DNA of 64,000 nucleotides from Anadara kagoshimensis (Eukaryota; Mollusca; Bivalvia; Arcoida; Arcidae): positions 24,070,050 to 24,134,049 of the forward strand of contig CM037869.1 of NCBI GenBank assembly GCA_021292105.1, read 5' to 3'. Below the pieces are notes generated by a model that saw nothing but the letters and a program-made list of their open reading frames with translations, made no database searches and was not told the origin of the DNA. Shown here one piece after another: positions 1-12,746 of this stretch; positions within the stretch are counted from its first letter, which is position 1, and each line of letters starts with the position of its first letter. Made by a program: the position numbers and the translations under genes.

Positions 1-189
1 CTTATCTATGAAGCAATATACCTGCTTCTCCTGCTTATGGTTTTTTTTTTCACAATCAATACGCTATCGTAGAGCTTGTTCCCACTACGGAGACTTTGTA
101 CAACAAAGCAGGCTGTTTGCAAATAAATTATTCACCCAGGGATATTGCAAGTCCAGGTTTGTTGTATTGTTGAAGTCTGTATGTCTAGA

Positions 190-405
190 ATTGCCCAGAG
201 TTCTATGTTTCTTTTAACAACTTTTGATTACATACGTGGCGATTGTAGCTAGCTTCATAGAGGGTGCTTACCCTTCTGGAGCACCCGGCCTCACTTCCCT
301 AGTGGAAGTTCACGTGTCTAACCTAACTTGTCAGTTCTAAAATTTTTATTTTGCTTTTTGATTGTGTTTAGGACATGGGTAAGTATGTTTGTTTTTGATT
401 GTATA
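190..405 (+). repeat. Dispersed repeat copy, 'CTTCCGGAGCA' family
   Basis: This stretch aligns by eye with 908-1172 (same strand) and with the reverse complement of about 26570-26735. Shared landmarks are an AGTTC-ATGTTTC block, a GCTAGC then CC-TTC-GGAGCA block, and a downstream TAGGACATG-TAAGTATGTTTG block. Weaker fragments of the same family occur near 10755, 36855, 37150 and 62840. There is no coding potential. The element class is unknown. Confidence 0.55.
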
Positions 406-719
406 CAAATATATTTTAAAAAAAACTTTCAATGTGTCTATAGCAGTGTATGCAGCTCAAAGTCATATCACGGTCTTTATGATGACATCACAACAATAAA
501 AAGGTAAGAGTGGACAAACAGGAAGAGAGACAGAAAGAAACAAAAGTTAATACAAATAAACAATTAATACGAGAATGAAATGTAATAGTTAGACAGGTAA
601 TAATCCACAGTCTAGATGTTGGCGGAAAAAGTGTGACAGATTTTATGTTTCCTTCCGCTTAATTCATTTTGCTATATGTAACAGATTTTTCTTAGCAGAC
701 AGAGAACTTTGGATGTAAT

Positions 720-824
720 CTATCGCTCCTCCGCCCCTTCGCTCCTTCGGCCTAAACGTTAAAAAGCAATGTTGCGAAGATACGATGACGAAGTTGCGAA
801 GTTTTAAAGGCGAAGGAGCGATAG
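720..824. repeat. Short inverted repeat (hairpin-forming)
   Basis: The left arm reads CTATCGCTCCTCCGCC and the right arm reads GGCGAAGGAGCGATAG, so the two ends are near-perfect reverse complements about 70 bp apart. The interior is rich in TTGCGAAG/CTTCGC motifs. It looks like a small MITE or the remains of one. No protein is encoded. Confidence 0.5.
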
Positions 825-907
825 TACTATAACTTCTGCGCCATCGTAATCTCCCGACCTCGCCATAATATATATGACGTTTCTGTGTCGAAAATAATTA
901 TCCTGGG

Positions 908-1172
908 TGGACTTCCCATAGTTCCATGTTCCTTTCATTCCCAATTTGATTACACATGTTGTTGGAGTAGTCATTTAAACAGGGGGTACCTAACTTTCAA
1001 GAGCACAGAATTCCTTTTAAAGAATTTAAAAAAAATGTTAATTGTGTACCTAGCTAGCCAGGAGATGCCTATCCTTCCGGAGCATCCGACCTTGCTTCCC
1101 TGACCAGTTTCAAAGTTTTAACTTTCCTTTAGGATTGTGATTTAGACATGATAAGTATGTTTGTTATTGATT
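908..1172 (+). repeat. Dispersed repeat copy, second member of the 190-405 family
   Basis: Diverged copy of the repeat at 190-405, in the same orientation and about 720 bp downstream. It keeps the GCTAGC, CTTCCGGAGCATCCG and GACATG-TAAGTATGTTTG blocks. The spacing suggests either two independent insertions or an old local duplication. Confidence 0.5.
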
Positions 1173-1275
1173 TTATAACCCGGTAATTGTGGTTATAAAT
1201 TATTATTACAACTCATGTGTCTCTCAGGTCTAAGTAGAAACGAAACAATATTAATCGTCCAATATATATACTAGT

Positions 1276-1320
1276 ATATATGAGCCAGTGCATGCGAAAA
1301 TCTACAACTTGTCAATTACG
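1276..1320 (+). repeat. Repeat end, left arm of an inverted pair
   Basis: The sequence ATATGAGCC-GTGCATGCGAAAA-CTACAACTT is found here and in reverse complement at about 5213-5252, with roughly two mismatches over 38 bp. Both inner flanks contain TGACGTCA-like and GTGACG motifs. It is either the terminus of one repeat family seen twice or the two ends of a single element of about 4 kb. Confidence 0.5.
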
Positions 1321-1733
1321 TCACAATTGAGAAAAATCGTGACGAAGTTACGTCACAAACACGGAAATCAACTGCAAGCATTGTGCGTCAATTTACAAGT
1401 TTGACGTTTTAACTTTTAGAACAAGTTGAAGTTAAAACTGATTTTAACGGAGTAATTTTAAGTGTTGAGTGGTAAGATATGGTAACTGAAGGGGAGACAG
1501 ATGAGGTTGAGTTTTTTTAATTCATCCATATGTTTTTACAGCATTTATACAGGTTTAAAGTAGATGTGGACGAGCACTCAGTTCGGTCATGTATTTTCGG
1601 AGTATGGAGATGGTTGTATTAAAAATATTTCGAAACTGATATTGGTCGCGTTTTATAAACCTTTATATCGATATTAATAATATAATACAAAATTATAATA
1701 AATAGAAACATCTTCCCAATTTTATCTAAATAA

Positions 1734-1755
1734 GAGAGAGAGAGAGAGAGAGAGA
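1734..1755. repeat. (GA)n microsatellite
   Basis: Simple GA dinucleotide run in non-coding DNA. Confidence 0.9.
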
Positions 1756-2025
1756 TGACCCGGGAATATTATGTGTATATCACTCGGGGTTTACCTGATG
1801 AGTTGTTGAATAATATACAACATGTTTAATAGTGTCTAACGATTTTATATGTCTTTTCAATGAAGATGTAGCAACTAAATTAAATATTAATATAATTATC
1901 GGTAACAAGATCCAGCAACAATACTGGGCGTGAGTACGTCTGTAAATGTAAACAAATGAAGAGTTACTGGCCTTAGCAGTGACATAATAAAGTTTATACA
2001 TTGTATAACATTGCGCTGCATATGT

Positions 2026-2116
2026 GGTCGTCGTGGTGTAGTGGATACGACTCTGGACTTACACTTTTTATCAAACACAATCTCCGGGAGTTCGAATCCC
2101 TCTAACGTTTTTTTTT
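2026..2116 (+). other. tRNA-like sequence followed by a T run
   Basis: An A-box-like segment (TGGTGTAGTGGATA) is followed about 45 bp later by a good B box (GAGTTCGAATCCC) and then by a run of T that could end Pol III transcription. The presumed acceptor strands do not pair well and the region between the boxes is too long for a plain anticodon arm. It is more likely a tRNA pseudogene or SINE head than a functional tRNA gene. Confidence 0.4.
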
Positions 2117-2549
2117 CTTTTCTTTTTTTAATTTAAATAATTACCGGAGCAGCAAGGTTGCACGATAGGGTCCATTAGTATGAAGTATAAGACAACCAAA
2201 GAATACAAACAAAACGAGGAGAGAGACAGAATTAGCACCACAATTTCACCTTAAACGTACAGTAATTTGTTAGGTAGTATTTAAGATACGGTATGCCATC
2301 AGAGTTTCATCATCCGTCACGTGAAGAATAATTTAAATGATCCAAGAACACATGGGAACAGGGTACAAAAACCTCATAATGACTTCAATATTAATGGCTT
2401 CGTTGGTTGAATGTTGCTTAACGTCGTATCAGCAATTTTTTCAGCTATTCACCACGAGAACTATTTTATAATCTCTATGGATTAATCTATGAACAATTTC
2501 GTGTTTGCATGTTAGTTGCGAGTGTGTTGTATGGTCTGCCTTGTACTAG

Positions 2550-2770
2550 CGCGCACTCGGGGTGGCTTTTAAGGTGCTAGCTCACAGAGTACGCCGCAGA
2601 CAAGCGTACCATCCCCCAGTCCATTAAACTGATACCAGGTTAACCAGTAAAGGCCAACAGTAAGGAAAAGTCACTTTCCCACATGTGGTCTAAGCGGGAC
2701 TTGAACTCACAGCGGTGAGAGACCCTGGATTTGTAGACTGACGTCTTATCCATTAGGCCACCGCGGCCTC
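2550..2770 (-). mobile_element. tRNA-derived SINE, minus strand
   Basis: Read on the minus strand, it starts with a tRNA-like head: A box GGTGGCCTAATGGATAAG and B box GAGTTCAAGTCCCGC. A tRNA-unrelated body of about 130 bp follows. The layout is that of a SINE mobilised by a LINE. It is a different family from the CTCAA-tailed SINE found elsewhere in the window. The exact 3' end is not clear. Confidence 0.6.
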
Positions 2771-3404
2771 TTAATCAATATTAATGGCGTTGAAATAATT
2801 GTGAATTACATAATTAATTATGCAGATGAAAACGAGGTGCCATTTCCTTCCCCACTTAGAGGTCGAGATGAAATTCTACCAATACATCTACATGTACATT
2901 CTAATGAAAGTAGGAGGTCAATTCATAAAATATATCAGAAAACGTGTTTTGCTAAAGGATAAAGGGCATTTTCCCTATGTTATTCATAATGGTTGTTTAA
3001 ATTTTATCTATTTAATTATAAACTTTCTGTTTTAAATACAACATGTATGTACTTTGTATCGGCGAAAAAAAACTTGATCACTTGCGCATGCTATGCTAAG
3101 AAATGCATTAGGACGTTTTAAACATTCCTTGACCAAAAACCAAAAAACGCACACATCTGCATGTTTTGTTTTTAATTTTGGATATGATGGGCAAAACAGA
3201 AGGAGTACAGCGTTTCTAAATAAGAATTTCCGTTTTTTCCTCATTCTTGTAAAAAAAAAAAGAAAATGTGTTCTTAAAACCTGTCTTACAAAGACACAAG
3301 AAGAACTATCTAAAATCTCAATATCAAGTGTACCAGTTGCGCCTTTGAACCAAAACAAAATGTTACTTTTGACTTCGCACAGAATGTATGTATACAACGG
3401 AAGT

Positions 3405-3786
3405 TCTTATGTGAGAGGTTGTGGGTTCGATTTCAGACACGGTCTGACAAAAACTTGAAAAAGTTCGCCAAGCATTTAGAAATGAAAGTCTTAGAGTCCT
3501 TTGGAAGAGACCTTAAACACCGATGCCCCGTATCATCGCAGGCATCATTAAAAATCCTCCCTGTACATTGCACTTGGCAATACAATTCAAACTTTTTTCA
3601 ATCTAAACCAATGGAGATGGTACAAGGGGTATATTCGTCATATAACATAACACTACAAAGGTAATATAATATTCTACTACTTCATCTTTAGCTGGAGACG
3701 TGCTCAATATAAGTGTAATATTCTTGACTAGGACGTAGATCGCCTTTCAATCAATCAATCAATCAATCAATTAATCAATCGATCAA
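3405..3786 (+). mobile_element. CTCAA/AATC-tailed SINE, degenerate and 5' truncated
   Basis: It begins at the B-box region (GTGGGTTCGATTTC) and runs through the family's TTCGCCAAGCA and TAGCTGG-GACGT landmarks. It ends in an (AATC)n tail at about 3750-3786. The upstream A box is missing. The better copies at 38723 and 41228 define the family. Long frames on both strands over 3032-3458 overlap this copy and its flank and have no recognisable product. Confidence 0.6.
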
Positions 3787-5024
3787 TAAACTATATTTTG
3801 ATAGACAGATGGGTGCACTTTATTTTCTGACACCCGTAAAATCCAGATTTTTGATGCACGGTTATGTTTTCAATTGCATCTGAATCACTAAATAGACGAG
3901 GACCAGGCACTGGATGAAAATGGCAAAAGTACCGAACTCGTCTGTATTTTTAATAAATGTATTAATTCTGATGTCTTTCATTGATACGGGCGAATTCCAA
4001 AATACAGCAGTTTGTGTTTGCTATTACAAAAATTAAGAATATTTTACAAGACAGAACAAAAATATGTATACAATGACTTATTTCGAATGGTGCATTTTGG
4101 CAGGACTCAACACTGCAGTCACTTTTTTTAATAAATGCAGATTGCAGGACATGCACGATGCTTCATAGACAGGGGTTCTATAGGATTTGCGCGATTAAAG
4201 CGCCAATACTGTCGGATCGATGTTGGCACTCTTGGATACTAGTACTCTACAAGATCTGCATATAATAAATAAAAACATTGCATAGAGTGTTTCAGGACCC
4301 AGAAACCGGGAATTGAAAGATTGGAAAACATTTTAATTAGCTCATTTCTGATCGGTCCTGTATCATTTTGGATCATTTAATCAGCGCATTTAATAAGATA
4401 TAAAATTTAACTGAGATAAAATAGGTCAAAGTATTAAATCGATAGCATGTTTATTGGAATGCACAAGCACCAGTGCATTCAAGAAGTTTATATATTTATT
4501 TATTTATTTATTTTTAAATCTAGAATTATAATGCACTCGCTTCATTTAAATGACCACTTAAGTCAAGAATTATAAAATACAATGGGTTTCAAAAATTGTA
4601 AACAAAATGTTTTTAATAATTGAAACTACTTTTCTTGTAAAATGACCAATTATAACTAAACTTTATGGTGGGTGGCGGCATGATATTGAGTTTGTATGGA
4701 GATTTAAAAAGGTAATAACATTTTTCTGTAATAAATATTCAGAATGTTTAAACAGAAACATCCAATACATTTAAGATTTTCAAGTATAAAACCCAGTGAA
4801 ATTTTCTTGAAGAACAGGGACCGTAATATCGATGGTTCTGAGACTACCTTTACACTTGTAAAGAGGTCTGTTGATCATGTACCTTTACGGACCGACCGGA
4901 TCAAGTCGCACCAAGTCGATAAAGCAGAGACCGACAATTAAACTCAGTTACACAATGCCAGGTTAATGTATCAAGATATCACATGTTCAGCACGGTCGGA
5001 AGAGTGACAATCATTTTCGAGTAT

Positions 5025-5252
5025 TGAAAATTGAATGCAAAATTGAAAGCACTCATAAACACTTGACCAATAATTTGTGACGTCATCCAAGTTTTTGTGA
5101 CGTCATTTTTTACATTTTAGGATTTGTGTTTTACTTTAAAAATGTGTTTGCATGTATAAGACATTATAAACTTTCATAATATGTAAAAATCTCTATTTTG
5201 AAAATTTTGACCAAGTTGTAGGTTTTCGCATGCACCGGCTCATATATGTAAC
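5025..5252 (-). repeat. Repeat end, right arm of an inverted pair
   Basis: The last 38 bp are the reverse complement of 1276-1320. The preceding part carries two GTGACGTCA motifs about 23 bp apart. There is no coding potential. Confidence 0.45.
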
Positions 5253-5461
5253 ATGGAAAACAAAAGAAATACCAAATAATAAGAACACGTGGCATAAAAT
5301 TGTAAGTAGTACATCTTAATTTCGTCAACATTAAAAGATCAACAAAAATGTGACTACATCAATACCTGCGTGCGTGTAAGATGAATTGAATCGGATGTGT
5401 TCCTAAGAGATGGCTTATTGGCCATTTTGTTGTACACACGCTTTAGTCATGGACCGATATA

Positions 5462-5477
5462 AATATATATATGTATG

Positions 5478-5551
<74 letters not shown>
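5462..5551. repeat. (TA)n microsatellite, about 80 bp
   Basis: Long uninterrupted AT/TA run. The open frames that cross it on both strands encode only Tyr-Ile dipeptide runs and are artefacts. Confidence 0.95.
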
Positions 5552-5552
<1 letters not shown>

Positions 5553-5699
5553 ACGTGTGGGGTTGAATGAGCTTAACAATGTTCTGTTTAAATTCTGCTT
5601 CAATAGAAGAAAAGAAAGATTCATCAATGGTACACAGTTTGTACCCATTGGTATACCATTTGCTGGAGCATTGACTTACAAAACACAACTAATATGTTA

Positions 5700-7125
5700 G
5701 CTATTAAAAGCTCCAACATTGTTGACTATGTCTTTAGTATATTTTTGTTTGAAACCCGTATGATGCTTGACAAAATAACCAGAATCCCTGTTCAGCACTA
5801 GGGAGTTTAATCAGTTTAAAATGAGGGATAAGTGGTGCAGAGTTTAGAAAATCTTTTTTTTTTTTTTTTAGTTTTTACACGAGATAAAGTATAAGAAGCC
5901 AAATGTTCAAGTAATTCTTTAGAAATTTTCAAAATTCACATTTGGTTGACGAAGTTGGAAAATGCTAATTATATGATTATAAAAATACCATTTATGAACT
6001 GCAGGGTCTTCAGATTGAAATAAGAGAACACCATGTGTTTAATTATCTAAAATCTTTACAGTGTAATATATATTGTCTTTTTGGAAAACATGCCGAATAA
6101 GATAAAATGACAGTGGCTGGAAATGTATGTTCTTTTTTATTGTAGTGATAGCAACTCTATGGGTGTCTGTTTTCTTTTGAATGACAATTTTGAGCATAAT
6201 ACATTACAAGACAATTAATCATGAAGATAATTTTCCGGCCCTACGTCAAACAGCTAAGAGTAATAGAATGAATATAATACAGATAATTAAATTCTTTATT
6301 AAACACAGCTTGAATGATATATTTTACTTTAAATCATACGCAGAAATCGAGGCCCGATCTGAAGGGTTATCTGTCCCTACATTAGAAGTCGTCCTATACT
6401 GGTCATCTCAGGTGTGATATACTTTACAGTTATAAAGGTAGTTCAGTCGAGCGTGTACTGTTAGATAATTCCAATTTGGGAGAGCAATAAAAATCTAATC
6501 GGGGTTTTATATGTCTCTGGCTAAACGCAGACGGATTATAATCAGTATTTAGACATTAATAACCTGAATGCATCTCGTAATGAAATGATGAAAAAAAATT
6601 AACATGCATATGTACTAGCTTATTGAAAATTTGCACGAAATCATAATTTTATAAATGTTTCAAGTATTTGTTTTAAATACGTTTTGTCGGGGTCTTATAT
6701 GCTTACTCCAAGTTTAAATAAAAATTAAATCAGCGTTTTTAAATATTCCATTCTAGCTATATTAATGTTTTACATAAATACTATATAAATACTAAATAAT
6801 AAATAAATAAATTGATAAGATATTTTCTAAGCTTCAACAATGCAATCTAGCAGAGATTTAAATAATAATCTTCGTTTTTTAAAACATTTCATTTTAGCTT
6901 GATTATAAATAAATAAATAAATAAATACTATGATTTTCTTATGTTTTATTTATATAACTAGATGATGTGATTGATCTAATTGAACCGACACATCCAATGC
7001 TGAATAGTTAACTGCAATATTTTATTTATTTTATTTTATTTTATTTTATTTTTATTCATCGACCTGAATTGTGAAAAGAATGCACATAAACTGGCACTGG
7101 TAAGGACAAGCCATGTGTAACGTTT

Positions 7126-7160
<35 letters not shown>

Positions 7161-8860
7161 ATCACTCTCAAATCACAATATTGTTCAATAATATGATCAA
7201 TATACAATAATATTACTTTTATTTTACAATCAGGACATGATCGGACATGGTCAAATGCGATATAATATTCTAAAAGTTCATGAGAATTTAAAAAAAAAAT
7301 CTGAACATAACGTTCCTATTGAACAGTAGGGGGCTCAAGCATGACGGTTTACCTTCTTGTTTTATTAATCATTTAATTTCCCAATAAACAAAAAATCGAA
7401 CCTAACCCATCACTTTACCTAGATCATGTTATTTGTGTCATGGCAGCAATTAAACATCACAGCTTTATTTACATTAGAGTAGTAACTGCGTGGTGTTTAT
7501 TATTATTATCATTTTTATTATTATTATTATTAAATGTGATGTATTTAAATGATAATTTTTATCATGAACCGTTTGAAAATCTAATAATATTAGTTATAAA
7601 TTTATTTTTCCTCACTCTGTTTTGTTTATTTGAGTATAATTAAAACAATTTTAAATCCGTTCAATAGACAATTATTTAAATGTAAATGTTAATTTTAACT
7701 AAGTCACCTTCAATGTTGTTTCCTAATAATAATAACATGGCTGGAAATAATCATGTTGTATTTCATTTAGGGTTAAACTGTGAAATGTTTTATGGCATTG
7801 ATTACTTTTAAAACTTGAATAAAATAGATATTATTATTATTATTTAAATGAAATATGAAATATAATAAATAAAAATGTGCATATTTTTTCTAAACTTTTG
7901 TTATTTTAACGTCTCATACTCTATTAGTTAAATAAATAAGAATTATAATAAAATGGAAAATAAAAATGTGCACGTTTCATTACTTCCTATTTTTTCTAAC
8001 TTGATTTAATTCTTTAATAATATTTTAAAGATAAGATAAGATAATAGATGAGATAATAAATAGTTTATTTAAGTGTCACATATCATAAAACATATCTATA
8101 CATATACATAAACAATAAACATTCTAAAACATATTACGATATCCAGCCTAAAAGACTTATGAAACACTGTATGTACAATTAAGAAAAACAATTATCTTTA
8201 AAACATAGTTACATTTTTTTAAATAGAAAAGGGCACAATGTTGTTTTAGATCCATTAGGCTAGTATTTGACCATGATAGTCTATACATATCCATTGTATA
8301 TACATACCGGTAGTCTATCATATTGGCCCTTATCCACTGACTGAAATATTGATACAAATATTGTACCACCTAAATTTCAAATTAAAAGTGGAATGGATTT
8401 TTTTAAAGGTACCGCAAAGATTTTTATAACTGAATTTTCATCACGATGTGAACTTTATCATGAAAACCAGACATTTTCACTTTTCTATATCTTTAATAAG
8501 AAAAAAGCTGTTTATACAAACAGTGCTGTGCACTTTCTAATGAGTTTCATAGGGAAATTAAGTAAAATGTCACCATATTTTAAATCAAAAATTGGAATGG
8601 ATTTTTTTAAGATATTTTAATCATTTTTATATTTGAATATTCGTGACAGTATGTATTTTTCACTGAGAACCAGACATTTTCAGAAAATAATATTGTTGTT
8701 GGTGAAATTTAAATTTGAAAATCGGGTATATGCAGTTCCCATTGTAACTTAACGGGCTGGCGATCGCACAGGTGACTTAATACATGTGATGAGACCATCG
8801 TCTTAAACGCATCAATGGTTTACGGTCGGACCTCGATTTCTGTACATGAATAATGATGCT
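5700..8860. other. AT-rich non-coding stretch with simple repeats
   Basis: No recognisable gene. It contains short AATA/TAAA runs (about 6795 and 6905), a TTTTA run (about 7020-7052), a (GA)n tract (about 7130-7157) and poly-A/T tracts. The frames at 6181-6417, 7440-7643 and 8393-8620 have low-complexity, AT-driven composition and match no family I recognise. Confidence 0.6.
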
Positions 8861-8861
8861 T

Positions 8862-9045
8862 TACAATCAAAACTGTCTCTAAAGGCCACCCAAGGGAACC
8901 AGTAAAACTTACCTTTATGGACAGGTGACCTTTATATGCAGGTTCAACTAATATGAATGAAGAGCAATTGGGATACAATTCTTCTGGCCTTTATAAGCAG
9001 ATGACCCTTATACAGAGGTTGTCTTTAAGGCAGGTTGGACTACAT
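8862..9045 (+). mobile_element. MITE copy, 'GGCCTTTATAAGCAG' family
   Basis: About 180 bp shared with 34245-34428. Landmarks are AAAGGCCACCCAAGGGAACC, GCAATTGGGATACAATTCT, GGCCTTTATAAGCAG and GGCA-GTTGGACT. The ends are inverted (ACA-TCAAA-CTGTCT and GGCAGGTTGGACT), though this copy's termini are worn. The family carries no ORF and is probably a non-autonomous TA-targeting element. Confidence 0.6.
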
Positions 9046-9331
9046 ATAGATATTTTATATCATACAGAATATGGCTACCTCTGGACTTCTATAATTGTAA
9101 ACAATTTTAACAAATCAAAATCAAGAGGTGAACTTATTATAATAATTAATTTGCTAAACCACATCGATCCTTTTCTAGAAACTATCCTGATAAAATAATA
9201 TGATTTTCGTATCTCTAAAAATTGATGAAAAATGTTGAAAATCAAAAAGTACTTCCAGGGTAAAAAGCAATTTTTATAGTATCCGTATGGTTTAACAATT
9301 TTATTAGGATTCAGTCAAAATAGAAAGTGAC

Positions 9332-9627
9332 ACCACTGTGGTAGCTCAGTTGGTAGAGCGCTCGCTCCGTACGTGTAAGATTGAGGGTTCGATAACCTGG
9401 ACAGGTCTGATCCAAGACTTAAAAGAGGTTAGTGATTGTTATTTCGCCAAGCACTTGCTTCTTTCGGATTGTAACTTAAATAAACGAAGTCCCGTGTCGA
9501 GTAAGGCGCGTCGCGACACGATAAAGAACACCGTTATATAATGGTATCAGTGCAACACACAGCAAAAATTCTGCACCTTCGTATCATATTCTTTACTGAG
9601 ACGTTAAATACCATTTCCGATTCACTC
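9332..9627 (+). mobile_element. CTCAA-tailed tRNA-derived SINE, nearly full length
   Basis: It starts with CCACTGTGGTAGCTCAGTTG (A box) and a B box around GAGGGTTCGATAACC. The conserved body follows: CAAGACTTAAAAG, TTCGCCAAGCACT, AAACGAAGTCCC, CAGCAAAAATTCTGCACC. It ends near GACGTTAAATACCATTTCC. The tRNA-like head gives an internal Pol III promoter. The copy is diverged and has no CTCAA tail. Confidence 0.75.
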
Positions 9628-9639
9628 AAAATAGAATGT

Positions 9640-11140
9640 AAAAATAAAAACATTATTTAAATAGACTGAGGAAATTAAAAAAAAATTGCCAATAACTTTA
9701 TTAAATTAAGAAAATATAATTATGTACTAATAAAACATTTTTCCGGCTTTGAAAAGAGAGCACTAATACGGAACAAAGTTGTTTTAAAAGAAATTAGAAA
9801 TTACTATTAGCCACTTTTTGAATTTTATGTAATATATAAATTGACATAATCCAAAACAAACATACTAATCCATGTTATGTTATGTTATGTTATGTTATGT
9901 TATGTTATGTTGACATAAATGATGTATTTAGTGATACTGATTTAACAACAGCTACCGAACATGAAATCAAGAACACTTGAGGAATCAAATAGTAAAGTCG
10001 AAGCCGAAAACGGTTATAAAACATGAAAATTAAAAAGTCCAAGTAGTTACATTTTAAAAGGATATTATTAACTTTAATGTACGCTAAAATGCTTAACAAT
10101 TACAATTGCAAACTGTCTGAAATAAAATCTATACTTTACCTGTGGGCTATGAGATATTTAACACCAAAGAGAAAGATAGTGATTATCATACCTTTTATCA
10201 TTTCAATTTTTGATATCTTGTTTATTTCTAACCAAACCCAACTGACGGTATTAAAAAAAACAAAATACCTCGTATTTCCTTTTTATATATATAATTTTTT
10301 TTTAAACTGACAATTTTAAAGTTGTAATTCTCAATTCCTAATTATTTTAGTAATGGTGTTTTTTCAAGACATTTTCAAATAGTTTCGTTAAGGTATTGAA
10401 ATGAATATGGAGACGGATTACTAAAATTTCTACCTTTGAATGTACTAAATGCCCTGTTCAAACGTTAAGAACTATGGATGTAACGGAACTGGTAATAATA
10501 ACTTAATTTTTTGCAAAGATAATTCCAATGCATACAAAGACTTACAATTAAAGCACACATCGCATACTTGGAAAGAACTACACACTTCCTGGTTATGAAA
10601 GACCTCAGGTTTCAAAATAGAAAATCAAAGTAGGTATAATAAGCAATGGGTAAATAAAAAAAAATTCCGTAAGTGATTTATTGGATGCAAATGCTGCTTT
10701 TTGGATAATGAAATCTTTGTAAAAAAAAAAAAAACATAAACCAAACGTTCAAATTCATATCTAAATCACAATCCAAACCGTTGAAAACAACACAAAACTA
10801 CAAAATATGTAGTTTTATATTTTCAATTGGAATTGACCTTCTTAAGATGAACCTATTCGTTTTTACTGGCATTCAAATGCACTTGAATACAGTGTGGGGC
10901 CCCGACATCAGATAACATAACGTTTAACTATCCGATTACGTCACAGAATATCATCCTATAACGTCATGCATTGTTTTGATTGCTCAGCATTCAAGTCTAG
11001 TCCTGACGTATCTATCCTTATTTGGAGCAAGGCTGTTCCATCAATACCGTATGTTTGTCAGAATCTTGAATGAAATAAAAATTATTGTAGCTATATTTTT
11101 ACATTTCGGACATGCTATCAATATTTTTTATAATTGTAAA
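9640..11140. other. AT-rich non-coding stretch with an (ATGTT)n run
   Basis: No recognisable gene. A TTATG pentanucleotide run covers about 9872-9911, next to a fragment of the dispersed repeat ending in CATACTAATCCAT. Another fragment of that repeat is near 10755-10795. The frames at 9905-10099 and 10077-10310 are AT-rich and unrecognised. Confidence 0.5.
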
Positions 11141-11144
11141 TATG

Positions 11145-11288
11145 AGAAATAACATTCTATTTGAGTATGTTCATTTGTAGTCAAGAATAGCATATTCAAT
11201 GAACTGCGAAGCAGTTCATGTTCAATATGCTATTTCTGACTCTCATTCATAATACCGAACGAATACACTCAAATAGAATGTTATTTCT
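11145..11288. mobile_element. Fully palindromic MITE-like element
   Basis: The outer 22 bp arms are perfect reverse complements (AGAAATAACATTCTATTT... and its complement ending at 11288). The centre is a second long palindrome around GAACTGCGAAGCAGTTC, extending to AGCATATT/AATATGCT. The whole 144 bp could fold into one hairpin. A related fragment (AAATATAAGAAATGACATTC) occurs near 17490, so it is a repeated family and not a one-off structure. Confidence 0.7.
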
Positions 11289-12350
11289 TGAATACTAACT
11301 TTTTAGGGTAAACCATATTTACTACAGGAATAAAAAGATCGAAGCATTTCATTTTGAATTTGGTAAGCGCGATACTATCTTACCGCTTGAAATACCTTGA
11401 ACAGAATGCCATTTCTGAAATTCTTGACACCCTGGTGAAGCCTACGGCTTGCTGATGTGCTTTAGGAAGTTTGTTAACGCCATAACGGTTTGTACATCTG
11501 GTCAATTCATAACAAATTAACACCCTAAGTACTAGCAAAAGTGCTTATTTGTTCCATCCGGGATATTACATTATATTTTAACGGATATTTTCCTTTTTTT
11601 TAACTTATAATAGTCTACCATATTTTGATATACACTTAAAATGACTAATAATTTAACAAGACTAGAATTATGATCATGCTAAATGTTATCAGATGTAGGA
11701 ATGCGCTTAATTTTCGAGGTTATTATTATTATTATTATTATTATTTAAAACAGAATACAAATTGTCTATAATATTATAGGTAAATCCCAACGTTTTAACG
11801 CCCGCGTTGGTAAAGAAGTTGGAACGAGGGCATGCACAGAGTATACTTAGTCTAAAATAGACTACTTGTCGTAATGATTGCAAAAGTAAAGCAGTGTTGT
11901 TGTATCTCGATATTGACTGTTGGAGTTATCCCCCTTTCCCCTGAAATTGTACTTAGCAGCAACTAAAAAACCTTCAAAACTATTGAAGTGATTGACCACA
12001 TAATATATATATATATATAGATATTAAAAACTTTAAAATAAGTTAAAATGTTTTCTAAAACATTAAATAACATAAAATGGCTTTTACACACATACATAAA
12101 TATTTTTAATAACATGTTATTTTATACAATTCATTTATATGTAACAAGAAGAAGTACTCAACGGTGAAACATGTTTTACAAATTCAGTTATGTTTTAGAA
12201 AACAGGAAAATCAGCAAGCTATCTCGGGTTAATAATATGCCCATATCCAACTACTGTTGATGCTTTGCGCCAAGTTTGGTAAATTAGTGCTTTAAATTTT
12301 TGGAGGGTTACATGGGACAAGAAGTATCTGGACAGACGAAAGTTCGAATT

Positions 12351-12354
<4 letters not shown>

Positions 12355-12392
<38 letters not shown>
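12355..12392. repeat. (CA)n microsatellite
   Basis: Simple ACAC run in non-coding DNA. Confidence 0.95.
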
Positions 12393-12393
<1 letters not shown>

Positions 12394-12689
12394 ATTCTTT
12401 CTTCGAAAAACGGGGATAAAAATTGACATGTGTTGTCAATGCTGTCGGTCAGGGCTGAGTAACTCGAAGCTATCTTAGCAGTTACGAAGACTTAACTCCT
12501 TTCTGTTATATAGGCATTAAGTGTTCGTTACTGTTAAGAGAGATTCCAGTTACCCAGCCATGAACTATTAGTTTGTCACTTAAATAAGAAAATATGCAAA
12601 ATCATCATTGAAAAAGTTGTCACAATATTTTTATAGGTAAAAAACTGTGATGATATTCGCTATATATAGGTTTTACATATGTGCATAAG

Positions 12690-12740
<51 letters not shown>
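12690..12740. repeat. (GT)n microsatellite
   Basis: GT run with one GG interruption. The minus-strand open frame across it encodes only a Thr-His run and is an artefact. Confidence 0.95.

Positions 12741-12746
<6 letters not shown>

Noticed and set aside
88..116. ACTTTGTACAACAAAGCAGGCT resembles a recombination-cloning att site
   Set aside because: It differs from the engineered sites at several positions, has no vector sequence around it, and lies within a dispersed repeat setting. Treated as chance similarity.
3032..3458. Overlapping 121-codon frames on both strands
   Set aside because: Frames on opposite strands over the same stretch, no motifs, and one end is a SINE remnant. Neither is credible.
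5410..5700. 96-codon frame and two minus-strand frames with Tyr-Ile runs
   Set aside because: They are translations of an (AT)n microsatellite.
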